Source of the DNA: Hepsetus odoe
Lineage: Eukaryota; Chordata; Actinopteri; Characiformes; Hepsetidae
Direction: 5' to 3'
Assembly: GCA_017165825.1 (NCBI GenBank)
Contig: CM029372.1
Coordinates: 20,503,404-20,567,403, forward strand
Length of the DNA: 64,000 nt
Position numbers and translations under genes: made by a program
Shown here: positions 36,047 through 46,705 of the stretch, in pieces
Numbering within the stretch: the first letter of the stretch is position 1
Layout: every line of letters starts with the position of its first letter
The notes under the pieces: generated by a model
The model's database searches: none
What the model was told of the DNA's origin: nothing
Seen by the model: only the letters and a program-made list of their open reading frames with translations

Positions 36047-38410
36047 CTCACCAGAAGCACTCGTCCTGCGATCTGGTACCACTAGTGTATTCCTATTACT
36101 GCCTGCCACTATAGTGGAACCGATACTCATCCTGGGTCCAACTAACATGTAGCGTTTATCTCCAGATCTGTACTGGATGCTGTGACATAGAGTCCCATCA
36201 TAATTTGTGTCTTGTAAATACTTGGAGGAATAGTCTGTAGATCTAGAGCACTGCATTGTAATCAGTACAATAACACTGATCAATAGAAGTACTGAAACGG
36301 CACCCAATGTAATGATTAAATAAAATATGACACTGCTTTCCTCTTCATCTTTTACTGTACTTTTAGCATCAGAAATTGCAAACGCCTCCTTGGGTTCCAC
36401 AACTTTGATATTCACAGTGGCTGTTGCTGAAAGTGAAATGTTGCCGTTGTCTTTCACCAGTATGACCAGTTTATGTTGAGCTCCGTCTGTCTCTGTGAAT
36501 GAGCGTAGGGTCCGTATCTGTCCTGTGTAGCGGTCCAAACCAAACAGACTGTGGTCACTCACTTCCTGTAGTGAAAATAACAGCCAGCCATTGTATCCTA
36601 TATCTGCGTCATAAGCTCTCACTTTAGTCACCAAAAATCCTGCGTTCACATTGCGGGGAATCTCCTCCACACCTTCAGCAGATCCGTTAGAGCTGACTGG
36701 ATATAATATCACTGGCACGTTGTCGTTCTGATCCAGAATGAACACGTTCACTGTGACGTTGCTGCTTAGTGGTGGAGTTCCAGAATCTGTAGCGAGCACG
36801 TGGAACTGGAATTTTTTTATTGTTTCAAAATCAAAGCTTCTTAAGGCAATGATAACTCCTGTTTCTGAATTAACATTTAGGAAAGTTCCCATGTCATGTT
36901 GCGTGCCGTTAGTTCTTATAATTTGATAGGAAATAATAGCATTTTCGTTTAGGTCTCTGTCAATTGCGCTCAAAGAGAACACTGACGCTCCAGGGACGTT
37001 ATTTTCAAATAAGTACATTTCAGGCATATTTTGGATAAATTCCGGCCTATTGTCGTTAATATCTGACACTTTTACGTCCAATGTTTTAAATGTGGATAGT
37101 GGAGGCTGACCTAAATCAGTGGCATTTACCACAATTTCATAACTTTGAACATGCTCTCGGTCCAAACGTTCTTTAGTAACTAAAGAATACGTGTTATCCT
37201 GAACGGACTGTTTTAGTTCAAATGGTACATGGTCAGTAATGCTACAAACTACCTTAGCGTTCACACCCATGTCTCTATCTGTGACACTAATTAAAGAAAT
37301 TACAGTGCCTGGTTTTGAATTTTCAGGAACAATATTAAAAAGTGATGTAACATCTATCACTGGATAATTATCATTCTCGTCAGTAATCTTTATAATCACT
37401 TTACAGTCAGTTGTCATAGGAGGCTGACCTTTGTCTGAAGCCTGTATATTTAGCCTATACACTTCATTTCTTTCAAAGTCAACGGGCTCTTTAATTTTTA
37501 TTTCTCCCCTCATGCTATCCAGGTTAAATGTGTCATGCACTATAGATCGAGTAGTTTTACCAAATGTGTAAACTACCTCCCCATTTAAGCCCTCGTCTAA
37601 ATCAACTGCATTGACGTTTACAACAGAAGTGCCTACAGGAGTATTTTCTCTCAGGGTCACATAATACACATCTTTACTGCATACTGGACGGTTGTCATTG
37701 GTATCGAGAACCGTGATAGTAATATTTAATTTTCCAGATTTTGAAGGACTTCCACCGTCAAATGCTGTCAAAATTAAATTATGCTTTGCGCTTTGTTCCC
37801 GGTCTAAAGATATTCGTAAAACAAGGAATGGAATTTTCTCATCGTCTTCATTATCACTCATTTCCAGTTCAAAGCAGTTATTTTTTTCTAGTTTGTAGAA
37901 ATGAATAGAATTACTTCCTGCATCTGGATCACGAGCACTTTGGAGCTCAAAGCGTGCTCCAACAAGAGTATTTTCAGCTATGTCGAAACGCTGCTCCTTT
38001 TCTGGAAACCAGGGACTATGATCATTAACATCAACAATTTCTACAACGATGTAATGAATCTCAAGCGGATTTTCCACGGCTATTTTTAAATTAAGCGTAC
38101 ATTGAGCACTGTCTTTACACAATACTTCTCTATCAATTTTCTTTAAAACAGACAGCACTCCATTGTTCTGATTTACCTGGAACAGAGCGTCAGTGGATCC
38201 AGAAACGATACGAAACCGTCTGTCTACTAAAGTAGTGACATCAAGACCCAAATCCTTTGCAATGTTTCCTACAACGAATCCCAGTTTAACTTCTTCAAGA
38301 ATAGAATATCTTATCTGACCCGAAGCCTGTTCCTCTTTGGAAAAAAACAAATACAGCCATATAGCAATCCACTGGTATCCCCATTTGCGCCTCTGTTCGC
38401 CCTTTTCCAT
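36047..38410 (-). CDS. clustered protocadherin variable exon 7 (group B)
   Basis: 788 codons from MEKGEQRRKW. An in-frame Met three codons earlier is rejected by comparison with the other group-B leaders. EC1 is LVDRRFRIVSGST with the loop CKDSAQC. Linkers are DVNDHSP, DTNDNRP, DENDNYP, DINDNRP and DQNDNVP. EC6 carries NVNAGFLVTK (Phe instead of His), shared only with exon 10, and TETDGAQHKL as in exons 6 and 9. The linker before its tail reads AISDAKS where others have AASDVK. The donor is GGTGAG|GTAAG. A decayed exon fragment of the same type lies about 120 bp downstream of the donor. A run of G bases lies between its promoter element and the ATG. Confidence 0.95.
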
Positions 38411-38596
38411 CGTGAACACGGTATCTTAAGCAATTTTATATGGTTTGCATTCAAATGCTAACCCCACAACCATCAACAATGATTCAAATTATCAAACATT
38501 TTTGGACAAAAATTAGATGCTTTGTATGATTCCTGGAAGACTTGGCTTCGAATGCTGGAAAAAAAGATATACATGCGCAAAAAAAATGGGCAGACG

Positions 38597-38613
38597 GGGG
38601 GAGGGGGGGGGGG
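38597..38613 (+). repeat. G-run between the exon 7 promoter and ATG
   Basis: GGGGGGAGGGGGGGGGGG on the plus strand, which is C-rich in the transcript. It would lie in the 5' UTR or core promoter of exon 7. Confidence 0.9.
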
Positions 38614-38635
38614 ATGCACTCTCTGTTCCTATGTA

Positions 38636-38653
38636 ACACTGACCTCACCTGGT
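38636..38653 (-). promoter_or_regulatory. CSE-like element of exon 7
   Basis: Transcript orientation AACCAGGTGAGGTCAGTG, about 230 bp upstream of the ATG. The GGTCAGTG end is kept and the TGT is altered. Confidence 0.55.
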
Positions 38654-38999
38654 TATATTGGATACCGGTTAGGTCTTTTTCAAAATTAACCAGAAGTTTG
38701 GAAGCAACTTCATAAAATGATTCTTCGTACTTCATACTTCGCTCAGATTCGTTTTCTTTAATCATGTATGCAGCTCTGGTCCTCACATATTTTGCTTGCC
38801 AAACAAAACAAAAAAAGGAAATTGTAGTTTACAAGTAATGGACACATGAGTTATTACAGCCAGAACACAAAACATGCACACATAATGCAATTAAACGTTT
38901 TTGCAAGTGCTTTAGCATAAACAGAGAAAAGCTTTCAAACACATAAAAGAACTGCAGGAAATTAAAACAGCAGCAATAAAAATTACGTAGCCCACATAC

Positions 39000-41360
39000 C
39001 TCTCCAGAAGCCTTCCTCTTGCAATCTGGTATCATTAGAGTATTTCCATTACTGCCCGCGACTATAGTGGAACCGATACTCATTCTTGGTCCAACTAGCA
39101 TATATCGTTTATCTCCAGATCTGTACTGGATGCTGTGACATAGTGTCCCATCATACTGTGTATCTTGTAAATACTTGGTGGAATAGTCTGTAGATCTAGA
39201 GCACTGCATTACAATCAGCACTACAATACTAGTGACAAAAAGCAATGAAACTGAACCCAATGTAATAATTAAATAAAATATGGTGCCATTGTCCTCTTGG
39301 TCTGGTGTTGTGTTTTTATCATCAGAGGCTGCAAAAGCCTCTTTGGGCTCCACAACTTTGATATTCACAGTGGCTGTTGCTGAAAGTGAAATGTTGCCAT
39401 TGTCTTTCACCAGTATGACCAATTTATGTTGAGCCTCGTCTGTCTCTGTGAATGAGCGAAGGGTCCGTATCTGTCCTGTGTAGCGATCCAGACCAAACAG
39501 ACTGTGGTCACTCACTTCCTGTAGTGAAAACAACAGCCAGCCGTTGTATCCTATGTCTGCGTCATAAGCTCTCACTTTAGTCACCAAATGTCCTGCATTC
39601 ACATTGCGGGGAATCTCCTCCACACCTTCAGCAGATCCGTTAGAGCTGATTGGAAATAGGATCACCGGAACGTTGTCGTTCTGATCCAGAATGAACACGT
39701 TCACTGTGACGTTGCTGCTCAGTGGGGGAGTTCCAGAATCTGTAGCGAGCACGTGGAACTGGAATAATTTTGTTGTTTCAAAGTCAAAGCTCTTTAGCGC
39801 TCGAATAACGCCTGTTTCTGAATTAACGCTCAGAAATGATCCCACGTTATCCTGTATTCCATCTCTTAAAACCTCATATGAAATCAGTGCATTATTGTTT
39901 TCATCTTCATCATACGCGGTCACTGAGAATATAGGATCGCCAGGGACATTGTTTTCAAAAATGTAAAGTACTAGAGGATGTTGAGCAAATGCTGGGGGGT
40001 TGTCATTCACATCTGAGACCTCCACACTTAACGTTTTGAAAGAGGATAAAGGAGGTTGCCCAAGGTCAACCGCAAAAATGGTGATATCAAAATCTGAAGC
40101 CACCTCTCGATCTAAATAATCTTTTGTGACCAGCGAAAACATATTTTCCTGAAAAGATGGTTTTAACTCAAAGGGAACATTGTCAGAAATCCTACATACC
40201 AACTTGCCGTTGGCACCCGAATCTTTATCCGATACACTAATGAGTGAGACCACGGTTCCTGGTTTAGAATTTTCAGGTACAAGATTAGAAAGGGAGGTCA
40301 CATCAATCTCTGGTGTATTGTCATTTATATCAGTCACCCTTATGATTACTCTGCAGTCTGTAGTCATCGGGGGTTCTCCTTTGTCAGATGCAGTAACATC
40401 AGCTCTGTATATTTCAGTATCTTCAAAGTCAACTACGCCTTTCACGCGAATTTCTCCCGTGATTTCATCTATTACAAATGTTTCATAAACTTTTTTCTTT
40501 AGATTACTAACAAATGAAAAGATCACTTCACCATTTAGATCCTTATCTGAATCAGTTGCATTGACTTTGATTAATAAACTTCCTTTAGGGATGTTTTCAG
40601 GAATTGTCACAGAGTAAACATCTTTGCTGAATACCGGTCTGTTATCATTAATGTCAAGTACAGTTATCGAAATATTCATAGCTCCTGACTTCGGTGGATT
40701 TCCACCATCGATTGCAATCAGTACTAAATTGTGAGTAGCCTGGAGCTCCCTGTCAAGAGCTCTGCGCACTTTTAAAACTGGTATTTTATTTTCCTCGCCA
40801 AAATCCCGAATCTCAAGATCAAAATGCTCGTTTTGGCTTAGCTTGTATGTACGAATCGAATTTACCCCATAGTCAGGGTCCCGAGCACCAACGAGCTGGA
40901 AATCTGCTCCAGTCAAAGTATTTTCTGCAATCTTCAGATTCTGTTTTTTCTCCGGAAAAACAGGTGCATGGTCGTTAACATCCATTATCTCCACTGCTAT
41001 GTGATGTATTTCGAGAGGATTTTCTACTGCAATCTTTAAATTTATCACGCAGGCAGCGTTATCATTGCAGAGCTGCTCTCTGTCGATTTGCTTATAAACA
41101 ATCAACTCGCCACTGCCCATATTTACCTGGAAAATAGCATCTCTGGGTCCAGAAACGATGCGAAAACGTCTATCCACCAACGAGCTAATACCAAGACCCA
41201 AATCCTTTGCGATATTACCCACAACATAGCCTTCTTTGACCTCCTCTAGAACAGCGTATTTAGTTTGAGACGAAACCTGATCGCCAAAGGAGAGAATCAA
41301 AAAGAAACGCAGAGCAATTCGCCAGTATTGCCAGCATCGCCGTTGTTTGCCGTAATCCAT
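39000..41360 (-). CDS. clustered protocadherin variable exon 8 (group B)
   Basis: 787 codons from MDYGKQRRCW. The frame stays open 43 codons upstream, but that extension has no signal peptide at its start and all other group-B leaders begin at this Met. The mature start is TKYAVLEEV, where the array consensus is IRYS(I/V)PEEV, so it is slightly off. EC1 is LVDRRFRIVSGPR with the loop CNDNAAC. Linkers are DVNDHAP, DINDNRP, DINDNTP, DVNDNPP and DQNDNVP. From late EC5 through EC6 it matches exon 9 almost residue for residue, including VILFPISSNG where others have VILYP. The donor is GGAGAG|GTATG, the only GTATG donor. The tail begins CSRSTDYSTKYLQDTQYDG and ends CKRKASGE. Confidence 0.95.
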
Positions 41361-41553
41361 AGCAAAAATCGAAGTCAGGTGCGTAAAGATCCAAGTCATA
41401 TGCCCACCAAAATCAAGACAATACAAATTTCTATTTTCTTTAGATCGGTCTAAAGTGACAAAACCACCGTGTTCTTCATGAGGGAACAAAATGAACCAAC
41501 ATGAAGCTCGAGCTAGAGGAAGGGCTTCACGTCGACACCGCTACCTTGTCAAA

Positions 41554-41571
41554 GACTGACACCCAACGGGC
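41554..41571 (-). promoter_or_regulatory. CSE/CTCF-type promoter element of exon 8
   Basis: Transcript orientation CCCGTTGGGTGTCAGTC, about 200 bp upstream of the chosen ATG. The GGTGTCAGT core is intact. This spacing supports the MDYGKQRR start over the longer frame. Confidence 0.72.
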
Positions 41572-41675
41572 ATATGCACTATAGCGAAACGGTTTAAAAT
41601 GAGTGGGTAAAAACGCCGCAGTCCAAAATGTTCTAGAATGAAACATAAAGAATTATTTATTAAAGTGAAAACCCT

Positions 41676-41862
41676 CGTCATTGTGAAACTAAGCATAGCA
41701 CAACAGAACGAAATTCAACCTCTGCGTTTCACCCATACACACACGTGCAGAAGGGGGGCAGCTATTGAAAGCGCCCTGGAAGCAGTGACGGAGACAGTAC
41801 CTTGTTCAAGGGTACCTCAGAGCAACCTACTGGTACCTAACCACTAGACCACCGCTGCCCCG
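41676..41862 (-). mobile_element. SINE-B, antisense, in the exon 8-exon 9 interval
   Basis: Has the SINE-B body and a shortened head that lacks the B-box part. The CTCF-like core at 41747-41764 reads GCAGAAGGGGGGCAGCTA, with one extra G. It lies 180 bp upstream of the exon 8 promoter element. Confidence 0.75.
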
Positions 41863-42052
41863 CTTGCTCAATATTTTCTCATTCCTCCAGTAAAGTTTAA
41901 GTACACTTAGTTAAGTCGTATAAATGCAGTTGGTGTTCATGTAAAGTAATGTAATGTAAAGGCAAAAAAGTATTTCATTTTGTTTGATTTCAGCACCACA
42001 GAGAGCTCCGCGGGAAAAAAGTTCCCCACATTCAAACAGTTTAGATAATGGA

Positions 42053-42055
<3 letters not shown>

Positions 42056-42092
<37 letters not shown>

Positions 42093-42102
42093 TACACACA
42101 CA
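42056..42102. repeat. (CA)n microsatellite
   Basis: About 16 CA units followed by CATA and CA units. It lies between the exon 8 promoter and the exon 9 donor. Confidence 0.95.
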
Positions 42103-42630
42103 TGTATAGCTGCCACTAGACATAATGGGTGCATCACTTCATTGGTCTCTCTTCTTATTCACTATTCACTGCCTAAGTTATTAACGTATTGTCATCTGAA
42201 ACATATCAATCACTGCAGAACTTTAACAGTGGAAAGCTGTAACTGCTGCTCCTACAAAAGTTCCTACCTATTTGTTTAATTTCATCCAGGAGGTCACTTT
42301 TATGTACTCCAGACACTATATATATTAAAGTGTATATTATATATATTTTTATGCTTTGTAGATGAAAGTGTTCCTTCACAACAGTAAATTCACATTTTCT
42401 CGTTTTTTGTTTGATTACTTTTATTTCTTCTCTGTTTTAATTGCATTTTAAATATATAATTTTCTCTTGTTCTCTTTATAACTTGTTTTACTCTTAATTT
42501 TTAGGTTTTTCACTTAGACTTTCTTGTTACATTTTAAATCGATATATTCCACATAGAAATGTTTCATTTAGTAGTAAAAGTTTTGCAGATCAAACGCAGT
42601 CTATCTCTGTAAAAGTTCCGTTTCCCTTAC

Positions 42631-44994
42631 CTCTCTTGAAGCACTCGTCCTGCGATCTGGTACCACTAGTGTATTCCCATTATTGCCCGGCACTATAGTA
42701 GAACCGATACTCATCCTGGGTCCAACTAACATGTAGCGTTTATCTCCGGATCTGTACTGGATGCTGTGACACAGTGTCCCGTCATAATTTGTATCTTGCA
42801 AATACTTAGAGGAATAGTCTGTAGATCTAGAGCACTGCATTGCAATCAATACAATAATACTGATCACAAAAAGAACTGAAACTGAGCCCAATGTAATAAT
42901 TAAGTAAATTGTGAAGCTGTTTTCATCCTCATCGTTTGCTGCACTTTTAACATCAGAGGCTGCAAAAGCCTCTTTGGGTTCCACAACTTTGATAATCACA
43001 GTGGCTGTTGCTGAAAGTGAAATGTTGCCATTGTCTTTCACCAGTATGACCAATTTATGTTGAGCTCCGTCTGTCTCTGTGAATGAGCGAAGGGTCCGTA
43101 TCTGTCCTGTGTAGCGATCCAGACCAAACAGACTGTGGTCACTCACTTCCTGTAGTGAAAATAACAGCCAGCCGTTGTATCCTATATCTGCGTCATAAGC
43201 TCTCACTTTAGTCACCAAATGTCCAGCGTTCACATTGCGGGGAATCTCCTCCACACCTTCAGCAGATCCGTTAGAGCTGATTGGAAATAGGATCACCGGA
43301 ACGTTGTCGTTCTGATCCAGAATGAACACATTAACTGTCACATTACTGCTCAGTGGCGGAGTTCCAGAATCTGTAGCGAGCACGTGGAACTGGAATAATT
43401 TTGTTGTTTCAAAATCAAAACTTTTGAGTGCATGAATAACACCTGTTTCGGGATTTATGTTTAGGAAAGAAGCCATGTCATTCTGTGGAACTCCTCCTCT
43501 AATAATGCTATATAAAATTGCTGCATTTTCTTGCATGTCTTCATCTGACGCGCTAATAGAGAAAATTGAAGACCCTGGGGAATTATTTTCTGATAAAAAT
43601 AGATCAATGGATTTTTTAATAAACTGCGGACTGTTGTCATTCACATCGGCCACCTCTACTTTCAGAATTTTCACTGCAGACAGAGGAGGTTGACCAAGAT
43701 CTGTTGCTGTTATCAATATTTCGTAACGTGAAGTTCCCTCCCTGTCCAAATTTGTCTTCGTTACCAGTGAGTACATGTTGTCCTGCAAAGATGGCTTTAG
43801 TTCAAAAGGTATATTGGACTGTAAAGTACATAAAACCTTTCCGTTTACACCAGAGTCTCTGTCTAATACACTGATTAGTGAAATTAATGTTCCTGGTTTG
43901 GAATCTTCTCGCACCAAATTAGAAAGTGATGTAACTTCTATCTCTGGTGTGTTGTCATTTATATCTAAAATTTCCACAATTACCCTGCAATCGTTTGTCG
44001 TTGGAGGTGTCCCTCTATCAGTGGCCAAAACATCCAATCTATAAATATCAGTATTTTCGAAGTCTATTTCTCCTTTCACCCTAATTTCACCTGACATATT
44101 ATTTATATCAAACAAATCATACAGTTTACGGTTTAAATTGTTACCAAACGAATATATAATTTCTCTGTTTGAGCCCTCATCCAGATCAGTTGCATTCACT
44201 TTTACCACAATAGTGCCTTTCGGTATATTTTCTTGTATTTGTGCTATATAAACCTCTTGACTGAACACTGGCCGATTGTCGTTTACATCTAAAACAGTAA
44301 CTGTAATATTTAAAGTGCCAGACCTTGGTGGATTACCACCATCTTTTGCTGTTAGCAGTAGTTCATGTTCAGACTTACGTTCCCTATCCAATGCCTTCTG
44401 CAAGACCAAAAAGGGCACTTTTTCATCTCCCATATCTCTAATCTCCAAATCAAAATGTTCGTTTTGGCTTAAAATATATGAGCGCACCGAATTAACATTA
44501 ACATCTGGATCACGGGCACTCTGCAACTGAAAACGTGCCCCAGGGAGTGTGTATTCTGCAATCTCTATTCTTTGTTGTTTATCGGGAAAATCTGGAGCGT
44601 GGTCATTTACATCCATAATCTCCACCCGCACATAATGAATCTCCAAAGGGTTTTCTACGGCCATTTTTAGGTTTGTCACACAAGGACTGCTGGCATCACA
44701 TATCGCTTCTCTATCGATTTTCTTATGAATATGTAAGATGCCAGTTTCCTGGTTTACCCGAAAAAAATCGTCCTTAGATCCTGAGATAATACGGAATCGC
44801 CTGTCCACCAAAGTACTGACATCAAGACCCAGATCTTTGGCAGTATTTCCGACAACAAATCCCTCTTTTACTTCTTCCGGAACAGAATACCTTATTTGAG
44901 CCGAAATCTTCCCCCCGAAAAACAGAAGCAAAGAGAAATGTAGCACTATCTTCCAATACTCCCATCTGGGCTTTTGTCTGCCGTCATCCATCAC
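42631..44994 (-). CDS. clustered protocadherin variable exon 9 (group B)
   Basis: 788 codons from MMDDGRQKPRW, or from the second Met. The signal peptide ends KISAQ before IRYSVPEEV. EC1 is LVDRRFRIISGSK with the loop CDASSPC. Linkers are DVNDHAP, DVNDNRP, DINDNTP, DVNDNSP and DQNDNVP. It shares the ETTKLFQFHVL to VILFPISSNG patch with exon 8, but EC1-EC4 are clearly different. The tail ends RRTSASRE before AGAG|GTAAG. The Arg near the end replaces the usual Gly. VPGNNGN replaces VPGSNGN. The reading frame and cadherin motifs are intact. A (CA)n tract and a SINE-B copy lie between this exon and the exon 8 promoter. Confidence 0.95.
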
Positions 44995-45241
44995 GCAATT
45001 CTTCCTTTAAAACAAATGTCCGCCTAGAGCCGAGCTCCAAATTGTATGGTGCTCAAAACATGTGAGCATCAGATCTATTTAAAAAATACGAGGTAATTTC
45101 TATTAAATAATATAAGAAGACAATCAATGTAAAATCATGTTCCTTCAGCGTTTACTGTCCCGTCGTTAGTCAGAAGAAAAGATCTACTATGCATGTCAGT
45201 TTATGGGCAAGAATTAAGCTTTATTAATAACCTTAGAACAA

Positions 45242-45259
45242 CACTGACACCTAGCGTCC
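45242..45259 (-). promoter_or_regulatory. CSE/CTCF-type promoter element of exon 9
   Basis: Transcript orientation GACGCTAGGTGTCAGTG, about 250 bp upstream of the ATG. It has a complete CGCT box and an intact GGTGTCAGTG half. Confidence 0.8.
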
Positions 45260-46700
45260 CCCTGCCAAATCTTTGACAAAAGCTTTGCGTCTTTATTATT
45301 ATTTTTTTAAATCTGCTCTTTAATAATATTACTCTGATTGTTTCTCTGATTTGTAAATCTGATTTGATGTCTTACCACTCTATGACTTTGATAACACATT
45401 AAGCTGTTACTCCTTCATTTTTATCCATTTTGTGCAATGTTTACTTTGTTTACATGTATTCAGATGTATGTATATATCAGAAATTGACAGGAAAGTTAAT
45501 TACCAAGAACAACCTTCTTCATAACTTGCCAAACTCATATTTATAAATATCCTGAAAAGGGCGGAGCTGGAGCTTATCGAAACGCTCCTAATGCGAAAGG
45601 CGGAAAAACACCCTGCACAGGTCGCCGCCCAGTATAGTTATAACGTGACATAATATTTATTGCAGAAATATACAACGTTCATATGAATGGCAACACATTA
45701 TTGTGTGTTACTTAATTAATTATAATGTTATAAATATAAGTTAAAATGTTATAAATATAAGTCATATTTTATGAGGTTGATTATTTTAACAGGTCAATAT
45801 TTTACGAGACATTTGAAAAATCTGGCTAGGTACTTATTCAAATACGACAATAACAACAACAACTAAAGTCATTACAAACTTGCAGTGAAACTTGCAGTGT
45901 TTAATAATGAAAAAGGCCAATATTTTTCCAGTTGGAATCACCATGGAACATGCAAAACTAATGATTATTTGAAGCAAAAACAATGACATCTTGAGATAAT
46001 CAGCAAAACATCCAGGAACCCAGTAGAATGCACATGTCACTGTGGTAATGACAAAAGGTAATACCTGTGACTATTTCTGTTCTGTAACTATTACTTGCAA
46101 TCAAACCACTTAGGTTTGTTAGTTGATCCAGTTTTAAGATGCACATAAAATATAGTGTAAATATTTAATCCTACCTATTATTACTTGGAAGGCATTTTCC
46201 AACAATTCACACTGTAAGGTGTTCAATCCAATTATAGTACAGAAGTATTTTTATTGGCATTAGAGCTTGTCAAAGATGGGCAAATCTCTGGCGCAAAATG
46301 AATAACACTTAATTTAAACTTCACCTTAAATCTCATCCTAATCCTTTTCCACAACCTAATAATAATAATAATCTAATAAAGTTAATTAAACAACACATTT
46401 GTTAGCAATGAAAGATACAGTATTGAGATCATGCATAGGGAAACTTCTGAACAGTGTGACAGGTATTTTTTATACTTTAAGTCCCTCCTTGTTCAGTTTT
46501 TAAATCATTACATTTTTGTGTAGAGCTTGTTTTTAATATATTCTTCTTAATAGTGTTGCATTCCATATATTAACATAATAATAATGATTTAAAATTATAA
46601 CATGTTAATCTGAACTGTAATACAACACAATAAATTAACATCTAATCAAAGTGTAAGTGAATCAATACTCAAAAAAGTATACCATGTATATATCTTAACT
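45260..46700. other. intergenic, exon 9 promoter to exon 10 donor
   Basis: AT-rich. A short SINE-A-like scrap (CCTGCACAGGTCGCCGCCCA) is near 45612-45631. Nothing else was recognised. Confidence 0.45.
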
Positions 46701-46705
46701 CTTAC

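Noticed and set aside
38829..38999. Coding continuation past the exon 8 donor (also past other donors)
   Set aside because: The frame runs into the intron by chance. The donor consensus and the shared end motif place the exon end at 39000. A retained-intron isoform is possible but unsupported.
41361..41489. 43-codon N-terminal extension of exon 8
   Set aside because: The frame is open but has no leader at its start. The MDYGKQRRCW Met aligns with all group-B starts and gives the usual promoter spacing.
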